DNA of 64,000 nucleotides. Origin: Nemertoderma westbladi. Its lineage: Eukaryota; Xenacoelomorpha; Nemertodermatida; Nemertodermatidae. The stretch covers positions 57,613 to 121,612 of the forward strand of contig JAUCBJ010008678.1 in assembly GCA_032718475.1 (NCBI GenBank). The letters are read 5' to 3'. How positions within the stretch are numbered: the stretch's first letter is position 1; each line of letters starts with the position of its first letter. A model generated the notes under the pieces. That model was not told the DNA's origin, did not search any database, and saw only the letters and a program-made list of their open reading frames with translations. Shown here piece after piece: positions 42,468 through 54,800 of this stretch. Position numbers and translations under genes: made by a program.

Positions 42468-42893
42468 TTAAGGTCCGATTATTTAGAGCAGCAGTAGTTC
42501 CAGTACTCCTCTATGGGAGTCCATGCTGGGCTCTAACTGCTGAGGACACCAAATCTCTGGATGGCACATTCACAAGAATGCTACGCCAGGTTCATTGTGT
42601 CAAGTACAATGCACACATCTCCAACCAGACACTATATAACATTGGAGGTGTCTCATTGGTTCCCCCAAGCTTGACACTAGAACAAAATCGCCTCCGCTTT
42701 GCAGGACATTGCTTTCGCCGTGAGGACCAGCCAGTGCATAATCTTGCACTTTGGCAGCCTCATGGAGTGAATAAGCATGGTGGACAGCCCATGACTTTCT
42801 TGAGACGCATCTTAAAGGACACTGGCCTTGAAGATGCGGATGATCTAGCAAATGTCATGGGTGATAGGGAGTTGTGGCGGCGCAATTTTGTTG
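42468..42893 (+). mobile_element. Fragment of the same LINE family as 37157-38747
   Basis: Nearly identical to 38249-38674 (C-terminal part of the RT), with only a few substitutions over about 425 bp. Both ends are truncated: upstream RT is missing, and the match stops at TTTTGTTGA without reaching the (TAG)n tail. It lies in the last TRPA1 intron, opposite to the gene. High identity implies recent duplication or insertion. Confidence 0.88.
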
Positions 42894-44116
42894 ATCCGTG
42901 TGAGATCTGCAAGGGCACATTGGAGAGGATATCAATAGCCAGAATCTTAGATGCATTTATTTATGTTATATTTATTAATATTATATATTTATAAGGTTTT
43001 TTCTAAATATTATACGAGAGAGGGTAATTCCTGTTTAATGTAACAATATGTTAATTCTTAGGGATTCATAACTATTATTCATAATAACATTACCGGTAGG
43101 CTGAATTAATATTATTATCCAAGGCAACACATTCTACAGTAATTACCTACACATTAGGCCTATTAACTATATTTATTTATTTTAAGAATATTATAATTTA
43201 AATAAAGTGAAGGCCACAAATTTAGAATATCTAAGTAATTTATTTGTCTTTTCAAGCCAAAATAAATTTAGAAAGAATCTATGAACTTGGCAATTCAATA
43301 AATAAAAATAAAAATAAAAATAAAATTTTTAAAATTTCTAATTTAGACCAAAATCGGGAGAAAAAGTTTCACTATTTTTCCCTAACCCAAAAGGAATATA
43401 ATGATTTTACTTTTTTTCCCGGCAAAAAAGGTAAAATAAAATATCTTTGGTGGAATTTCCATAATTTTATTAAATGTGTTGAAAGAGCATTGACGTAGAA
43501 AAGGATTGTAAGTAATTTAAGCAATCCATTAACACACTCAAAAGTTATTTCTACTTTAGTGACTGCAAGGCGAACTCGAAAACGGAACTCAATATCCAAT
43601 ATTGGTTTATGTTGTTAACTAAATTATTGGTTTATGTTGTACACTAAATTATTTAACATTGAATAAGGCAGCATCGGGAGTTAAAGAGTTAAATAATATG
43701 AATAGCAGTAACTATATGGAAGTAATATAGTAAAATACTGCAGTTCAATTTATTTTGTAACACTATATCGCTATATCTTCTATTAAAGAATTAAGCAACA
43801 AAAAGTACCAATTTAAGAATAAAATTACGTATTACATGGGAAAAAAAACGTAAAACATTTTTTTTTCAATATCGTTCGCTGACGCGCGGTAAATAAAATG
43901 CCTCGAGAATAATGAATAAAAAATTTTCCCATATAATAAATAATTATATTGAATTATAATTTAATACTAGTTATTTATAACCTATAAATATGCACTTTGG
44001 GCAGTTTACAGTGCCATCTAGCGTTGCTTAAGGCAATTTATTATGTATTAGTAATAAAATTCCACACTGTTATAAACTTTCGATAATATATTTGCCCTTA
44101 TATATTGACTTCTAAC
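42894..44116. other. AT-rich TRPA1 intron sequence
   Basis: Intron between the exons at 44117-44220 and 42083-42335. No gene or RNA is supported. An AT-rich frame at 43244-43498 (Lys/Asn-rich) shows no recognisable family. Confidence 0.55.
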
Positions 44117-44220
44117 CTATATGGATCGTCTTCAGCAATGTCATCAACCTTGGATCGAAGAATCAACTCCATCACTCGAAGACATCCGTGTTTAACAGCG
44201 TTGGGAAACACAACGTAAAC
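44117..44220 (-). CDS. TRPA1: TRPA1 exon (C-terminal linker)
   Basis: 104-bp exon bounded by acceptor TTTTTAAG (plus 44221-44228) and donor GTTAGA (plus 44111-44116). It is entered in phase 0 from the exon ending at 45748 and leaves two bases of an Arg codon for the last exon. Its peptide VYVVFPNAVKHG...DDIAEDDPYR begins with a V-x-[VI]-[YF]-P-N motif seen after the TRP-like helix in TRPA1 proteins. It is short, so identity rests mainly on phase, position and that motif. Confidence 0.68.
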
Positions 44221-44267
44221 CTTAAAAATCACATGAGAATAAATACTGCAATTAGGCCATCATACAG

Positions 44268-45530
44268 CCTATGATGGGCGCTACTCCTATCTGATACCCG
44301 AAGGTAGGTGTGGGCGCTACTCCTATCTGCTACCCGAAGGTAGGGGTGGGCGCTACTCCTATCTGCTACCCGATGGTAGGGGTGGGCGCTACTCCTACCT
44401 GCTATCCTAAGATCGGGATGGGCGCTACTCCTATCTGCTACCAGAAGGTAGGGGTGGGCGCTACTCCAATCTGCTACCCGAAGGTAGGGGTGGGCTCTAC
44501 TCCTATCTGCTACCCGAAGGTAGGGGTGGGCACTACTCTTATCTGCTACCCGAAGGTAGGGGTGGGCGCTACTCCACTCTGCTACCCGAAGGTAGGGGTG
44601 GCCGCTACTCCTCACTGCTACCCGAAGGTAGGGGTGGGTGCTACTCCTCACTGCCACCCGAAGGTAGGGGTGGGCGCTACTCCACTCTGCTACCCGAAGG
44701 TAGGGGTGGGCGCTACTCCTCTCTGCTACCCGAAGGTAGGGGTGGGCGCTACTCCTATCTGCTACCCGAAGGTAGGGTTGGGCGCTACTCCTACCTACTA
44801 CCCGAGGGTAGGGGTGGGCGTTACTCCTATCTGATACACGAAGGTAGGGGTGGGCGCTACTCCTATCTGCTACCCGAAGGTAGGGGTGGGCGCTACTCCT
44901 ATCTGCTACCCGAAGGTAGGGGTGTTCGCTACTCCTATCTGCTACCCGAAGGTAGGGGTCGACGCTACTTCTATCTGCTACCCGAAGGTAGGGGCCTGCG
45001 CTACTCCTATCTGCTACCCGAAGGTAGGGGTGGGCGCTACTCCTATCTGCTACCCGAAGGTAGGGGTGGGCGCTACTCCTATCTGCTACCCGAGGGTAGG
45101 GGTGGGCGTTACTCCTATATGCTACCCGAAGGTAGGGGTGGGCGCTACTCCTATATGCTACCCGAAGGTAGGGGTGGGCGCTACTCCTATATGCTACCCG
45201 AAGGTAGGGGTGGGCGCTACTTCTATCTGCTACCCTAAGGTCGGGATGGGCGCTACTCCTATCTGATACACGAAGGTAGGGGTGGGCGCTACTCCTATAT
45301 GCTACCCGAAGGTAGGGGTGGGCGCTACTCCTATATGCTACCCGAAGGTAGGGGTGGGCGCTACTCCTATATGCTACCCGAAGGTAGGGATGGGCGCTAC
45401 TTCTATCTGCTACCCTAAGGTCGGGATGGGCGCTACTCCTATCTGCTACACGAAGGTAGGGGTGGGTGCTACTCCTATCTGCTACCCGAAGGTAGGGGTG
45501 GGCGCTACTCCTATCTGTTACCCGATAGTA
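44268..45530. repeat. 36-bp satellite in a TRPA1 intron, about 35 copies
   Basis: The unit contains CTACCCGAAGGTAGGGGTGG and CGCTACTCCTATCTG. CTACC-CGAA-GGTAG can form a hairpin in every unit. Variants recur in blocks (for example units with CTATATGC or CCTAAGGTCGGGATG). The period is a multiple of 3, so long frames exist on both strands by chance. The array fills most of the 1.5-kb intron and comes within about 47 bp of the acceptor at 44221. Confidence 0.97.
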
Positions 45531-45741
45531 TCCATATTTCGCACTGATGAGTCTCTAAACAAGACACATTAGATCTTAACGCACACTTAGCGGTACAACG
45601 GGAACCTGGCTTCTACAGGAGGAATAGAGAAAGGGTTTGATACAGGTTGTCTAAGTACCTCACATTTTCAGGTGGCAATTACCCATACCCGTATAATATA
45701 TTACAAATAATAAATAAGAAAGCCAATATGAGTTAAATAGT
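45531..45741. other. 5' part of the TRPA1 intron before the 36-bp array
   Basis: Ordinary sequence between the donor at 45742-45747 (GTAATA on the minus strand) and the 36-bp array. Nothing else is recognised. Confidence 0.5.
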
Positions 45742-45747
45742 TATTAC

Positions 45748-45884
45748 CTCCTTGTTAACTTTTTCTTGTATCCAGTGGAATTTTGGTAACTTTCTTTCAA
45801 GTTCTGTGTGCGTATCAACCTGCATTGCCAGTCGTTTCAGATGCGCGTTCTTCTGAACTGCGGCGATATCTCCAACAGCCAATC
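45748..45884 (-). CDS. TRPA1: TRPA1 exon (end of S6 gate and TRP-like helix)
   Basis: 137-bp exon with acceptor TTTCTTTTTCAG (plus 45885-45896) and donor GTAATA. It is entered in phase 1: the final G of the upstream exon plus GA makes Gly. The peptide then reads LAVGDIAAVQKNAHLKRLAM, QVDTHTELERKLP, and ends EKVNKE. [IV]GLAVGDI.[AE]VQK.A.LKR is the diagnostic junction between transmembrane helix S6 and the post-S6 TRP-like helix in TRPA1, which couples gating to the cytosolic domain. The first 20 nt of this exon are the part copied into every unit of the adjacent 43-bp array. Confidence 0.93.
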
Positions 45885-48800
45885 CTGAAAAAGAAATAAA
45901 TAAATAAAGGATATCTCCAACAGCCAATCCTGAAAAGAACAAAATAAATAAAGGATATCTCCAACCTGTAAAGAACAAAATAAATAAAGTATATCTCCAC
46001 AGCCAGACCTGTAAAGAACAAAATAAATAATGGATATCTCCAAAGCCAGGCCTGTAAAGAACAAAATAAATAAAGGATATCTCCAAAGCCAGGCCTGTAA
46101 AGAACAAAATAAATAAAGGATATCTCCAACAGCCAATCCTGTAAAGAACAAAATAAATAAAGGATATCTCCAACAGCCAATCCTGAAAAGAACAAAATAA
46201 ATAAAGGATATCTCCACAGCCAGACCTGTAAAGAACAAAATAAATAATGGATATCTCCACAGCCAGACCTGTAAAGAACAAAATAAATAATGGATATCTC
46301 CACAGCCAGACCTGTAAAGAACAAAATAAATAATGGATATCTCCACAGCCAGACCTGTAAAGAACAAAATAAATAATGGATATCTCCACAGCCAGTCCTG
46401 TAAAGAACAAAATAAATAAAGGATATCCCCAACAGCCAATCCTGTAAAGAACAAAATAAATAAAGGATATCTCCACAGCCAGACCTGTAAAGAACAAAAT
46501 AAATAAAGGATATCTCCAAAGCCAGGCCTGTAAAGAACAAAATAAATAAAGGATATCTCCAACAGCCAATCCTGTAAAGAACAAAATAAATAAAGGATAT
46601 CTCCACAGCCAGACCTGTAAAGAACAAAATAAATAATGGATATCTCCACAGCCAGACCTGTAAAGAACAAAATAAATAATGGATATCTCCACAGCCAGAC
46701 CTGTAAAGAACAAAATAAATAAAGGATATCTCCAACAGCCAATCCTGTAAAGAACAAAATAAATAAAGGATATCTCCACAGCCAGACCTGTAAAGAACAA
46801 AATAAATAATGGATATCTCCACAGCCAGTCCTGTAAAGAACAAAATAAATAAAGGATATCTCCAACAGCCAATCCTGTAAAGAACAAAATAAATAAAGGA
46901 TATCTCCAACAGCCAATCCTGAAAATAACAAAATAAATAAAGGATATCTCCAACAGCCAGACCTGTAAAGAACAAAATAAATAATGGATATCTCCACAGC
47001 CAGACCTGTAAAGAACAAAATAAATAAAGGATATCTCCAAAGCCAGACCTGTAAAGAACAAAATAAATAAAGGATATCTCCAACAGCCAATCCTGAAAAG
47101 AACAAAATAAATAAAGGATATCTCCAACCTGTAAAGAACAAAATAAATAAAGGATATCTCCAACAGCCAATCCTGAAAAGAACAAAATAAATAAAGGATA
47201 TCTCCAACAGCCAATCCTGAAAAGAACAAAATAAATAAAGGATATCTCCAACAGCCAGACCTGTAAAGAACAAAATAAATAATGGATATCTCCACAGCCA
47301 GACCTGTAAAGAACAAAATAAATAAAGGATATCTCCAAAGCCAGACCTGTAAAGAACAAAATAAATAAAGGATATCTCCAACAGCCAATCCTGAAAAGAA
47401 CAAAATAAATAAAGGATATCTCCAACCTGTAAAGAACAAAATAAATAAAGGATATCTCCAACAGCCAATCCTGAAAAGAACAAAATAAATAAAGGATATC
47501 TCCAACAGCCAATCCTGAAAAGAACAAAATAAATAAAGGATATCTCCAACCTGTAAAGAACAAAATAAATAAAGTATATCTCCACAGCCAGACCTGTAAA
47601 GAACAAAATAAATAAAGGATATCTCCAACAGCCAATCCTGAAAAGAACAAAATAAATAAAGGATATCTCCACAGCCAGACCTGTAAAGAACAAAATAAAT
47701 AATGGATATCTCCACAGCCAGACCTGTAAAGAACAAAATAAATAATGGATATCTCCACAGCCAGACCTGTAAACAACAAAATAAATAAAGGATATCTCCA
47801 ACAGCCAATCCTGTAAAGAACAAAATAAATAATGGATATCTCCACAGCCAGACCTGTAAAGAACAAAATAAATAAAGGATATCTCCAACCTGTAAAGAAC
47901 AAAATAAATAAAGGATATCTCCAACAGCCAATCCTGAAAAGAACAAAATAAATAAAGGATATCTCCAACCTGTAAAGAACAAAATAAATAAAGTATATCT
48001 CCACAGCCAGACCTGTAAAGAACAAAATAAATAATGGATATCTCCAAAGCCAGGCCTGTAAAGAACAAAATAAATAAAGGATATCTCCAAAGCCAGGCCT
48101 GTAAAGAACAAAATAAATAAAGGATATCTCCAACAGCCAATCCTGTAAAGAACAAAATAAATAAAGGATATCTCCAACAGCCAATCCTGAAAAGAACAAA
48201 ATAAATAAAGGATATCTCCACAGCCAGACCTGTAAAGAACAAAATAAATAATGGATATCTCCACAGCCAGACCTGTAAAGAACAAAATAAATAATGGATA
48301 TCTCCACAGCCAGACCTGTAAAGAACAAAATAAATAATGGATATCTCCACAGCCAGACCTGTAAAGAACAAAATAAATAATGGATATCTCCACAGCCAGT
48401 CCTGTAAAGAACAAAATAAATAAAGGATATCTCCAACAGCCAATCCTGTAAAGAACAAAATAAATAAAGGATATCTCCACAGCCAGACCTGTAAAGAACA
48501 AAATAAATAAAGGATATCTCCAAAGCCAGGCCTGTAAAGAACAAAATAAATAAAGGATATCTCCAACAGCCAATCCTGTAAAGAACAAAATAAATAAAGG
48601 ATATCTCCAACAGCCAATCCTGAAAAGAACAAAATAAATAAAGGATATCTCCACAGCCAGACCTGTAAAGAACAAAATAAATAATGGATATCTCCACAGC
48701 CAGACCTGTAAAGAACAAAATAAATAATGGATATCTCCACAGCCAGACCTGTAAAGAACAAAATAAATAAAGGATATCTCCAACAGCCAATCCTGTAAAG

Positions 48801-51800
48801 AACAAAATAAATAAAGGATATCTCCACAGCCAGACCTGTAAAGAACAAAATAAATAATGGATATCTCCACAGCCAGTCCTGTAAAGAACAAAATAAATAA
48901 AGGATATCTCCAACAGCCAATCCTGTAAAGAACAAAATAAATAAAGGATATCTCCAACAGCCAATCCTGAAAATAACAAAATAAATAAAGGATATCTCCA
49001 ACAGCCAGACCTGTAAAGAACAAAATAAATAATGGATATCTCCACAGCCAGACCTGTAAAGAACAAAATAAATAAAGGATATCTCCAAAGCCAGACCTGT
49101 AAAGAACAAAATAAATAAAGGATATCTCCAACAGCCAATCCTGAAAAGAACAAAATAAATAAAGGATATCTCCAACCTGTAAAGAACAAAATAAATAAAG
49201 GATATCTCCAACCTGTAAAGAACAAAATAAATAAAGTATATCTCCACAGCCAGACCTGTAAAGAACAAAATAAATAAAGGATATCTCCAACAGCCAATCC
49301 TGAAAATAACAAAATAAATAAAGGATATCTCCACAGCCAGACCTGTAAAGAACAAAATAAATAATGGATATCTCCACAGCCAGACCTGTAAAGAACAAAA
49401 TAAATAATGGATATCTCCACAGCCAGACCTGTAAACAACAAAATAAATAAAGGATATCTCCAACAGCCAATCCTGTAAAGAACAAAATAAATAATGGATA
49501 TCTCCACAGCCAGACCTGTAAAGAACAAAATAAATAAAGGATATCTCCAAAGCCAGACCTGTAAAGAACAAAATAAATAAAGGATATCTCCAACAGCCAA
49601 TACTGAAAAGGAAATAAATAAATAATGGATATCTCCAACAGCCAGACCTGTAAAGAACTAAATAAATAAAGGATATCTCCAAAGCCAGACCTGTAAAGAA
49701 CAAAATAAATAAAGGATATCTCCAACAGCCAATCCTGAAAAGGAAATAAATAAATAAAGGATATCTCCAACAGCCAGACCTGTAAAGAACTAAATAAATA
49801 AAGGATATCTCCAACAGCCAATCCTGTAAAGAACAAAATAAATAAAGGATATCTCCACAGCCAGACCTGTAAAGAACAAAATAAATAATGGATATCTCCA
49901 AAGCCAGACCTGTAAAGAACAAAATAAATAAAGGATATCTCCAACAGCCAATCCTGTAAAGAACAAAATAAATAAAGGATATCTCCAACAGCCAGACCTG
50001 TAAAGAACAAAATAAATAAAGGATATCTCCACAGCCAGACCTGTAAAGAACAAAATAAATAAAGGATATCTCCAAAGCCAGACCTGTAAAGAACAAAATA
50101 AATAAAGGATATCTCCAACAGCCAATCCTGAAAAGGAAATAAATAAATAAAGGATATCTCCAACAGCCAGACCTGTAAAGAACTAAATAAATAAAGGATA
50201 TCTCCAAAGCCAGACCTGTAAAGAACAAAAAAAATAAAGGATATCTCCAACAGCCAATCCTGTAAAGAACAAAATAAATAAAGGATATCTCCAACAGCCA
50301 ATCCTGAAAAGAACAAAATAAATAAAGGATATCTCCAACAGCCAGACCTGTAAAGAACAAAATAAATAAAGGATATCTCCAAAGCCAGACCTGTAAAGAA
50401 CAAAATAAATAAAGGATATCTCCAACAGCCAATCCTGAAAAGAACAAAATAAATAAAGGATATCTCCACAGCCAGACCTGTAAAGAACAAAATAAATAAA
50501 GGATATCTCCAAAGCCAAACCTGTAAAGAACAAAATAAATAAAGGATATCTCCAACAGCCAGACCTGTAAAGAACAAAATAAATAATGGATATCTCCACA
50601 GCCAGACCTGTAAAGAACTAAATAAATAAAGGATATCTCCAAAGCCAGACCTGTAAAGAACAAAATAAATAAAGGATATCTCCAACAGCCAATCCTGAAA
50701 AGGAAATAAATAAATAAAGGATATCTCCAACAGCCAGACCTGTAAAGAACTAAATAAATAAAGGATATCTCCAACAGCCAATCCTGTAAAGAACAAAATA
50801 AATAAAGGATATCTCCACAGCCAGACCTGTAAAGAACAAAATAAATAATGGATATCTCCAAAGCCAGACCTGTAAAGAACAAAATAAATAAAGGATATCT
50901 CCAACAGCCAATCCTGTAAAGAACAAAATAAATAAAGGATATCTCCAACAGCCAGACCTGTAAAGAACAAAATAAATAAAGGATATCTCCACAGCCAGAC
51001 CTGTAAAGAACAAAATAAATAAAGGATATCTCCAAAGCCAGACCTGTAAAGAACAAAATAAATAAAGGATATCTCCAACAGCCAATCCTGAAAAGGAAAT
51101 AAATAAATAAAGGATATCTCCAACAGCCAGACCTGTAAAGAACTAAATAAATAAAGGATATCTCCAAAGCCAGACCTGTAAAGAACAAAAAAAATAAAGG
51201 ATATCTCCAACAGCCAATCCTGTAAAGAACAAAATAAATAAAGGATATCTCCAACAGCCAATCCTGAAAAGAACAAAATAAATAAAGGATATCTCCAACA
51301 GCCAGACCTGTAAAGAACAAAATAAATAAAGGATATCTCCAAAGCCAGACCTGTAAAGAACAAAATAAATAAAGGATATCTCCAACAGCCAATCCTGAAA
51401 AGAACAAAATAAATAAAGGATATCTCCACAGCCAGACCTGTAAAGAACAAAATAAATAAAGGATATCTCCAAAGCCAAACCTGTAAAGAACAAAATAAAT
51501 AAAGGATATCTCCAACAGCCAGACCTGTAAAGAACAAAATAAATAATGGATATCTCCACAGCCAGACCTGTAAAGAACAAAATAAATAAAGGATATCTCC
51601 AAAGCCAGACCTGTAAAGAACAAAATAAATAAAGGATATCTCCAACAGCCAATCCTGAAAAGGAAATAAATAAATAAAGGATATCTCCAACAGCCAGACC
51701 TGTAAAGAACTAAATAAATAAAGGATATCACCAAAGCCAGACCTGTAAAGAACAAAATAAATAAAGGATATCTCCAACAGCCAATCCTGTAAAGAACAAA

Positions 51801-54800
51801 ATAAATAAAGGATATCTCCAACAGCCAATCCTGAAAAGAACAAAATAAATAAAGGATATCTCCAACAGCCAGACCTGTAAAGAACAAAATAAATAAAGGA
51901 TATCTCCAAAGCCAGACCTGTAAAGAACAAAATAAATAAAGGATATCTCCAACAGCCAATCCTGAAAAGAACAAAATAAATAAAGGATATCTCCACAGCC
52001 AGACCTGTAAAGAACAAAATAAATAAAGGATATATCCACAGCCAGACCTGTAAAGAACAAAATAAATAAAGGATATCTCCAAAGCCAAACCTGTAAAGAA
52101 CAAAATAAATAAAGGATATCTCCAAAGCCAGACCTGTAAAGAACAAAATAAATAAAGGATATCTCCACAGCCAGACCTGTAAAGAACAAAATAAATAAAG
52201 GATATCTCCACAGACCTGTAAAGAACAAAATAAATAAAGGATATCTCCAACAGCCAATCCTGAAAAGAACAAAATAAATAAAGGATATCTCCACAGCCAG
52301 ACCTGTAAAGAACAAAATAAATAAAGGATATCTCCAAAGCCAGACCTGTAAAGAACAAAATAAATAAAGGATATCTCCAACAGCCAATCCTGAAAAGAAC
52401 AAAATAAATAAAGGATATCTCCAACCTGTAAAGAACAAAATAAATAAAGGATATCTCCAACCTGTAAAGAACAAAATAAATAAAGTATATCTCCACAGCC
52501 AGACCTGTAAAGAACAAAATAAATAAAGGATATCTCCAACAGCCAATCCTGAAAAGAACAAAATAAATAAAGGATATCTCCAACAGCCAGACCTGTAAAG
52601 AACAAAATAAATAAAGGATATCTCCAAAGCCAGACCTGTAAAGAACAAAATAAATAAAGGATATCTCCAACAGCCAATCCTGAAAAGAACAAAATAAATA
52701 AAGGATATCTCCACAGCCAGACCAGTAAAGAACAAAATAAATAAAGGATATATCCACAGCCAGACCTGTAAAGAACAAAATAAATAAAGGATATCTCCAA
52801 AGCCAAACCTGTAAAGAACAAAATAAATAAAGGATATCTCCAAAGCCAGACCTGTAAAGAACAAAATAAATAAAGGATATCTCCACAGCCAGACCTGTAA
52901 AGAACAAAATAAATAAAGGATATCTCCACAGACCTGTAAAGAACAAAATAAATAAAGGATATCTCCAACAGCCAATCCTGAAAAGAACAAAATAAATAAA
53001 GGATATCTCCACAGCCAGACCTGTAAAGAACAAAATAAATAAAGGATATCTCCAACAGCCAATCCTGAAAAGAACAAAATAAATAAAGGATATCTCCAAC
53101 AGCCAATCCTGAAAAGGAAATAAATAAATAAAGGATATCTCCACAGACCTGTAAAGAACAAAATAAATAAAGGATATCTCCACAGCCAGACCTGTAAAGA
53201 ACAAAATAAATAAAGGATATCTCCAACCTGTAAGGAACAAAATAAATAAAGGATATCTCCACAGCCAGACCTGTAAAGAACAAATAAATAAAGGATATCT
53301 CCACAGCCAGACCTGTAAAGAACAAAATAAATAAAGGATATCTCCAAAGCCAGACCTGTAAAGAACAAAATAAATAAAGGATATCTCCACAGCCAGACCT
53401 GTAAAGAACAAAATAAATAAAGGATATCTCCAACCTGTAAAGAACAAAATAAATAAAGGATATCTCCACAGCCAGACCTGTAAAGAACAAAATAAATAAA
53501 GGATATCTCCAACCTGTAAAGAACAAAATAAATAAAGGATATCTCCACAGCCAGACCTGTAAAGAACAAAATAAATAAAGGATATCTCCAAAGCCAGACC
53601 TGTAAAGAACAAAATAAATAAAGGATATCTCCACAGCCAGACCTGTAAAGAACAAAATAAATAAAGGATATCTCCACAGCCAGACCTGTAAAGAACAAAA
53701 TAAATAAAGGATATCTCCAAAGCCAGACCTGTAAAGAACAAAATAAATAAAGGATATCTCCACAGCCAGACCTGTAAAGAACAAAATAAATAAAGGATAT
53801 CTCCACAGACCTGTAAAGAACAAAATAAATAAAGGATATCTCCAAAGCCAGACCTGTAAAGAACAAAATAAATAAAGGATATCTCCACAGCCAGACCTGT
53901 AAAGAACAAAATAAATAAAGTATATCTCCACAGCCAGACCTGAAAAGAACAAAATAAATAAAGGATATCTCCACAGACCTGTAAAGAACAAAATAAATAA
54001 AGGATATCTCCAAAGCCAGACCTGTAAAGAACAAAATAAATAAAGGATATCTCCACAGCCAGACCTGTAAAGAACAAAATAAATAAAGTATATCTCCAAA
54101 GCCAAACCTGTAAAGAACAAAATAAATAAAGTATATCTCCACAGCCAGACCTGAAAAGAACAAAATAAATAAAGGATATCTCCACAGACCTGTAAAGAAC
54201 AAAATAAATAAAGGATATCTCCACAGCCAGACCTGTAAAGAACAAAATAAATAAAGGATATCTCCACAGCCAGACCTGTAAAGAACAAAATAAATAAAGG
54301 ATATCTCCACAGACCTGTAAAGAACAAAATAAATAAAGGATATCTCCAACAGCCAATCCTGAAAAGAACAAAATAAATAAAGGATATCTCCACAGCCAGA
54401 CCTGTAAAGAACAAAATAAATAAAGGATATCTCCAACAGCCAATCCTGAAAAGAACAAAATAAATAAAGGATATCTCCAACAGCCAGACCTGTAAAGAAC
54501 AAAATAAATAAAGGATATCTCCACAGCCAGACCTGTAAAGAACAAAATAAATAAAGGATATCTCCAACCTGTAAGGAACAAAATAAATAAAGGATATCTC
54601 CACAGCCAGACCTGTAAAGAACAAATAAATAAAGGATATCTCCACAGCCAGACCTGTAAAGAACAAAATAAATAAAGGATATCTCCAAAGCCAGACCTGT
54701 AAAGAACAAAATAAATAAAGGATATCTCCACAGCCAGACCTGTAAAGAACAAAATAAATAAAGGATATCTCCAACCTGTAAAGAACAAAATAAATAAAGG

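Noticed and set aside
43244-43498. 84-codon Lys/Asn-rich frame
   Set aside because: Composition follows the AT-rich intron and no family is recognised.
44229-45572. Frames on both strands across the 36-bp array
   Set aside because: A stop-free unit with a period divisible by 3, lying inside a TRPA1 intron. No independent support for coding.
45540-45580. CTGATGAG followed by a GTCT/AGAC stem, resembling a hammerhead ribozyme core
   Set aside because: The required GAAA segment after stem II is absent, and no stem I/III pairing is seen.
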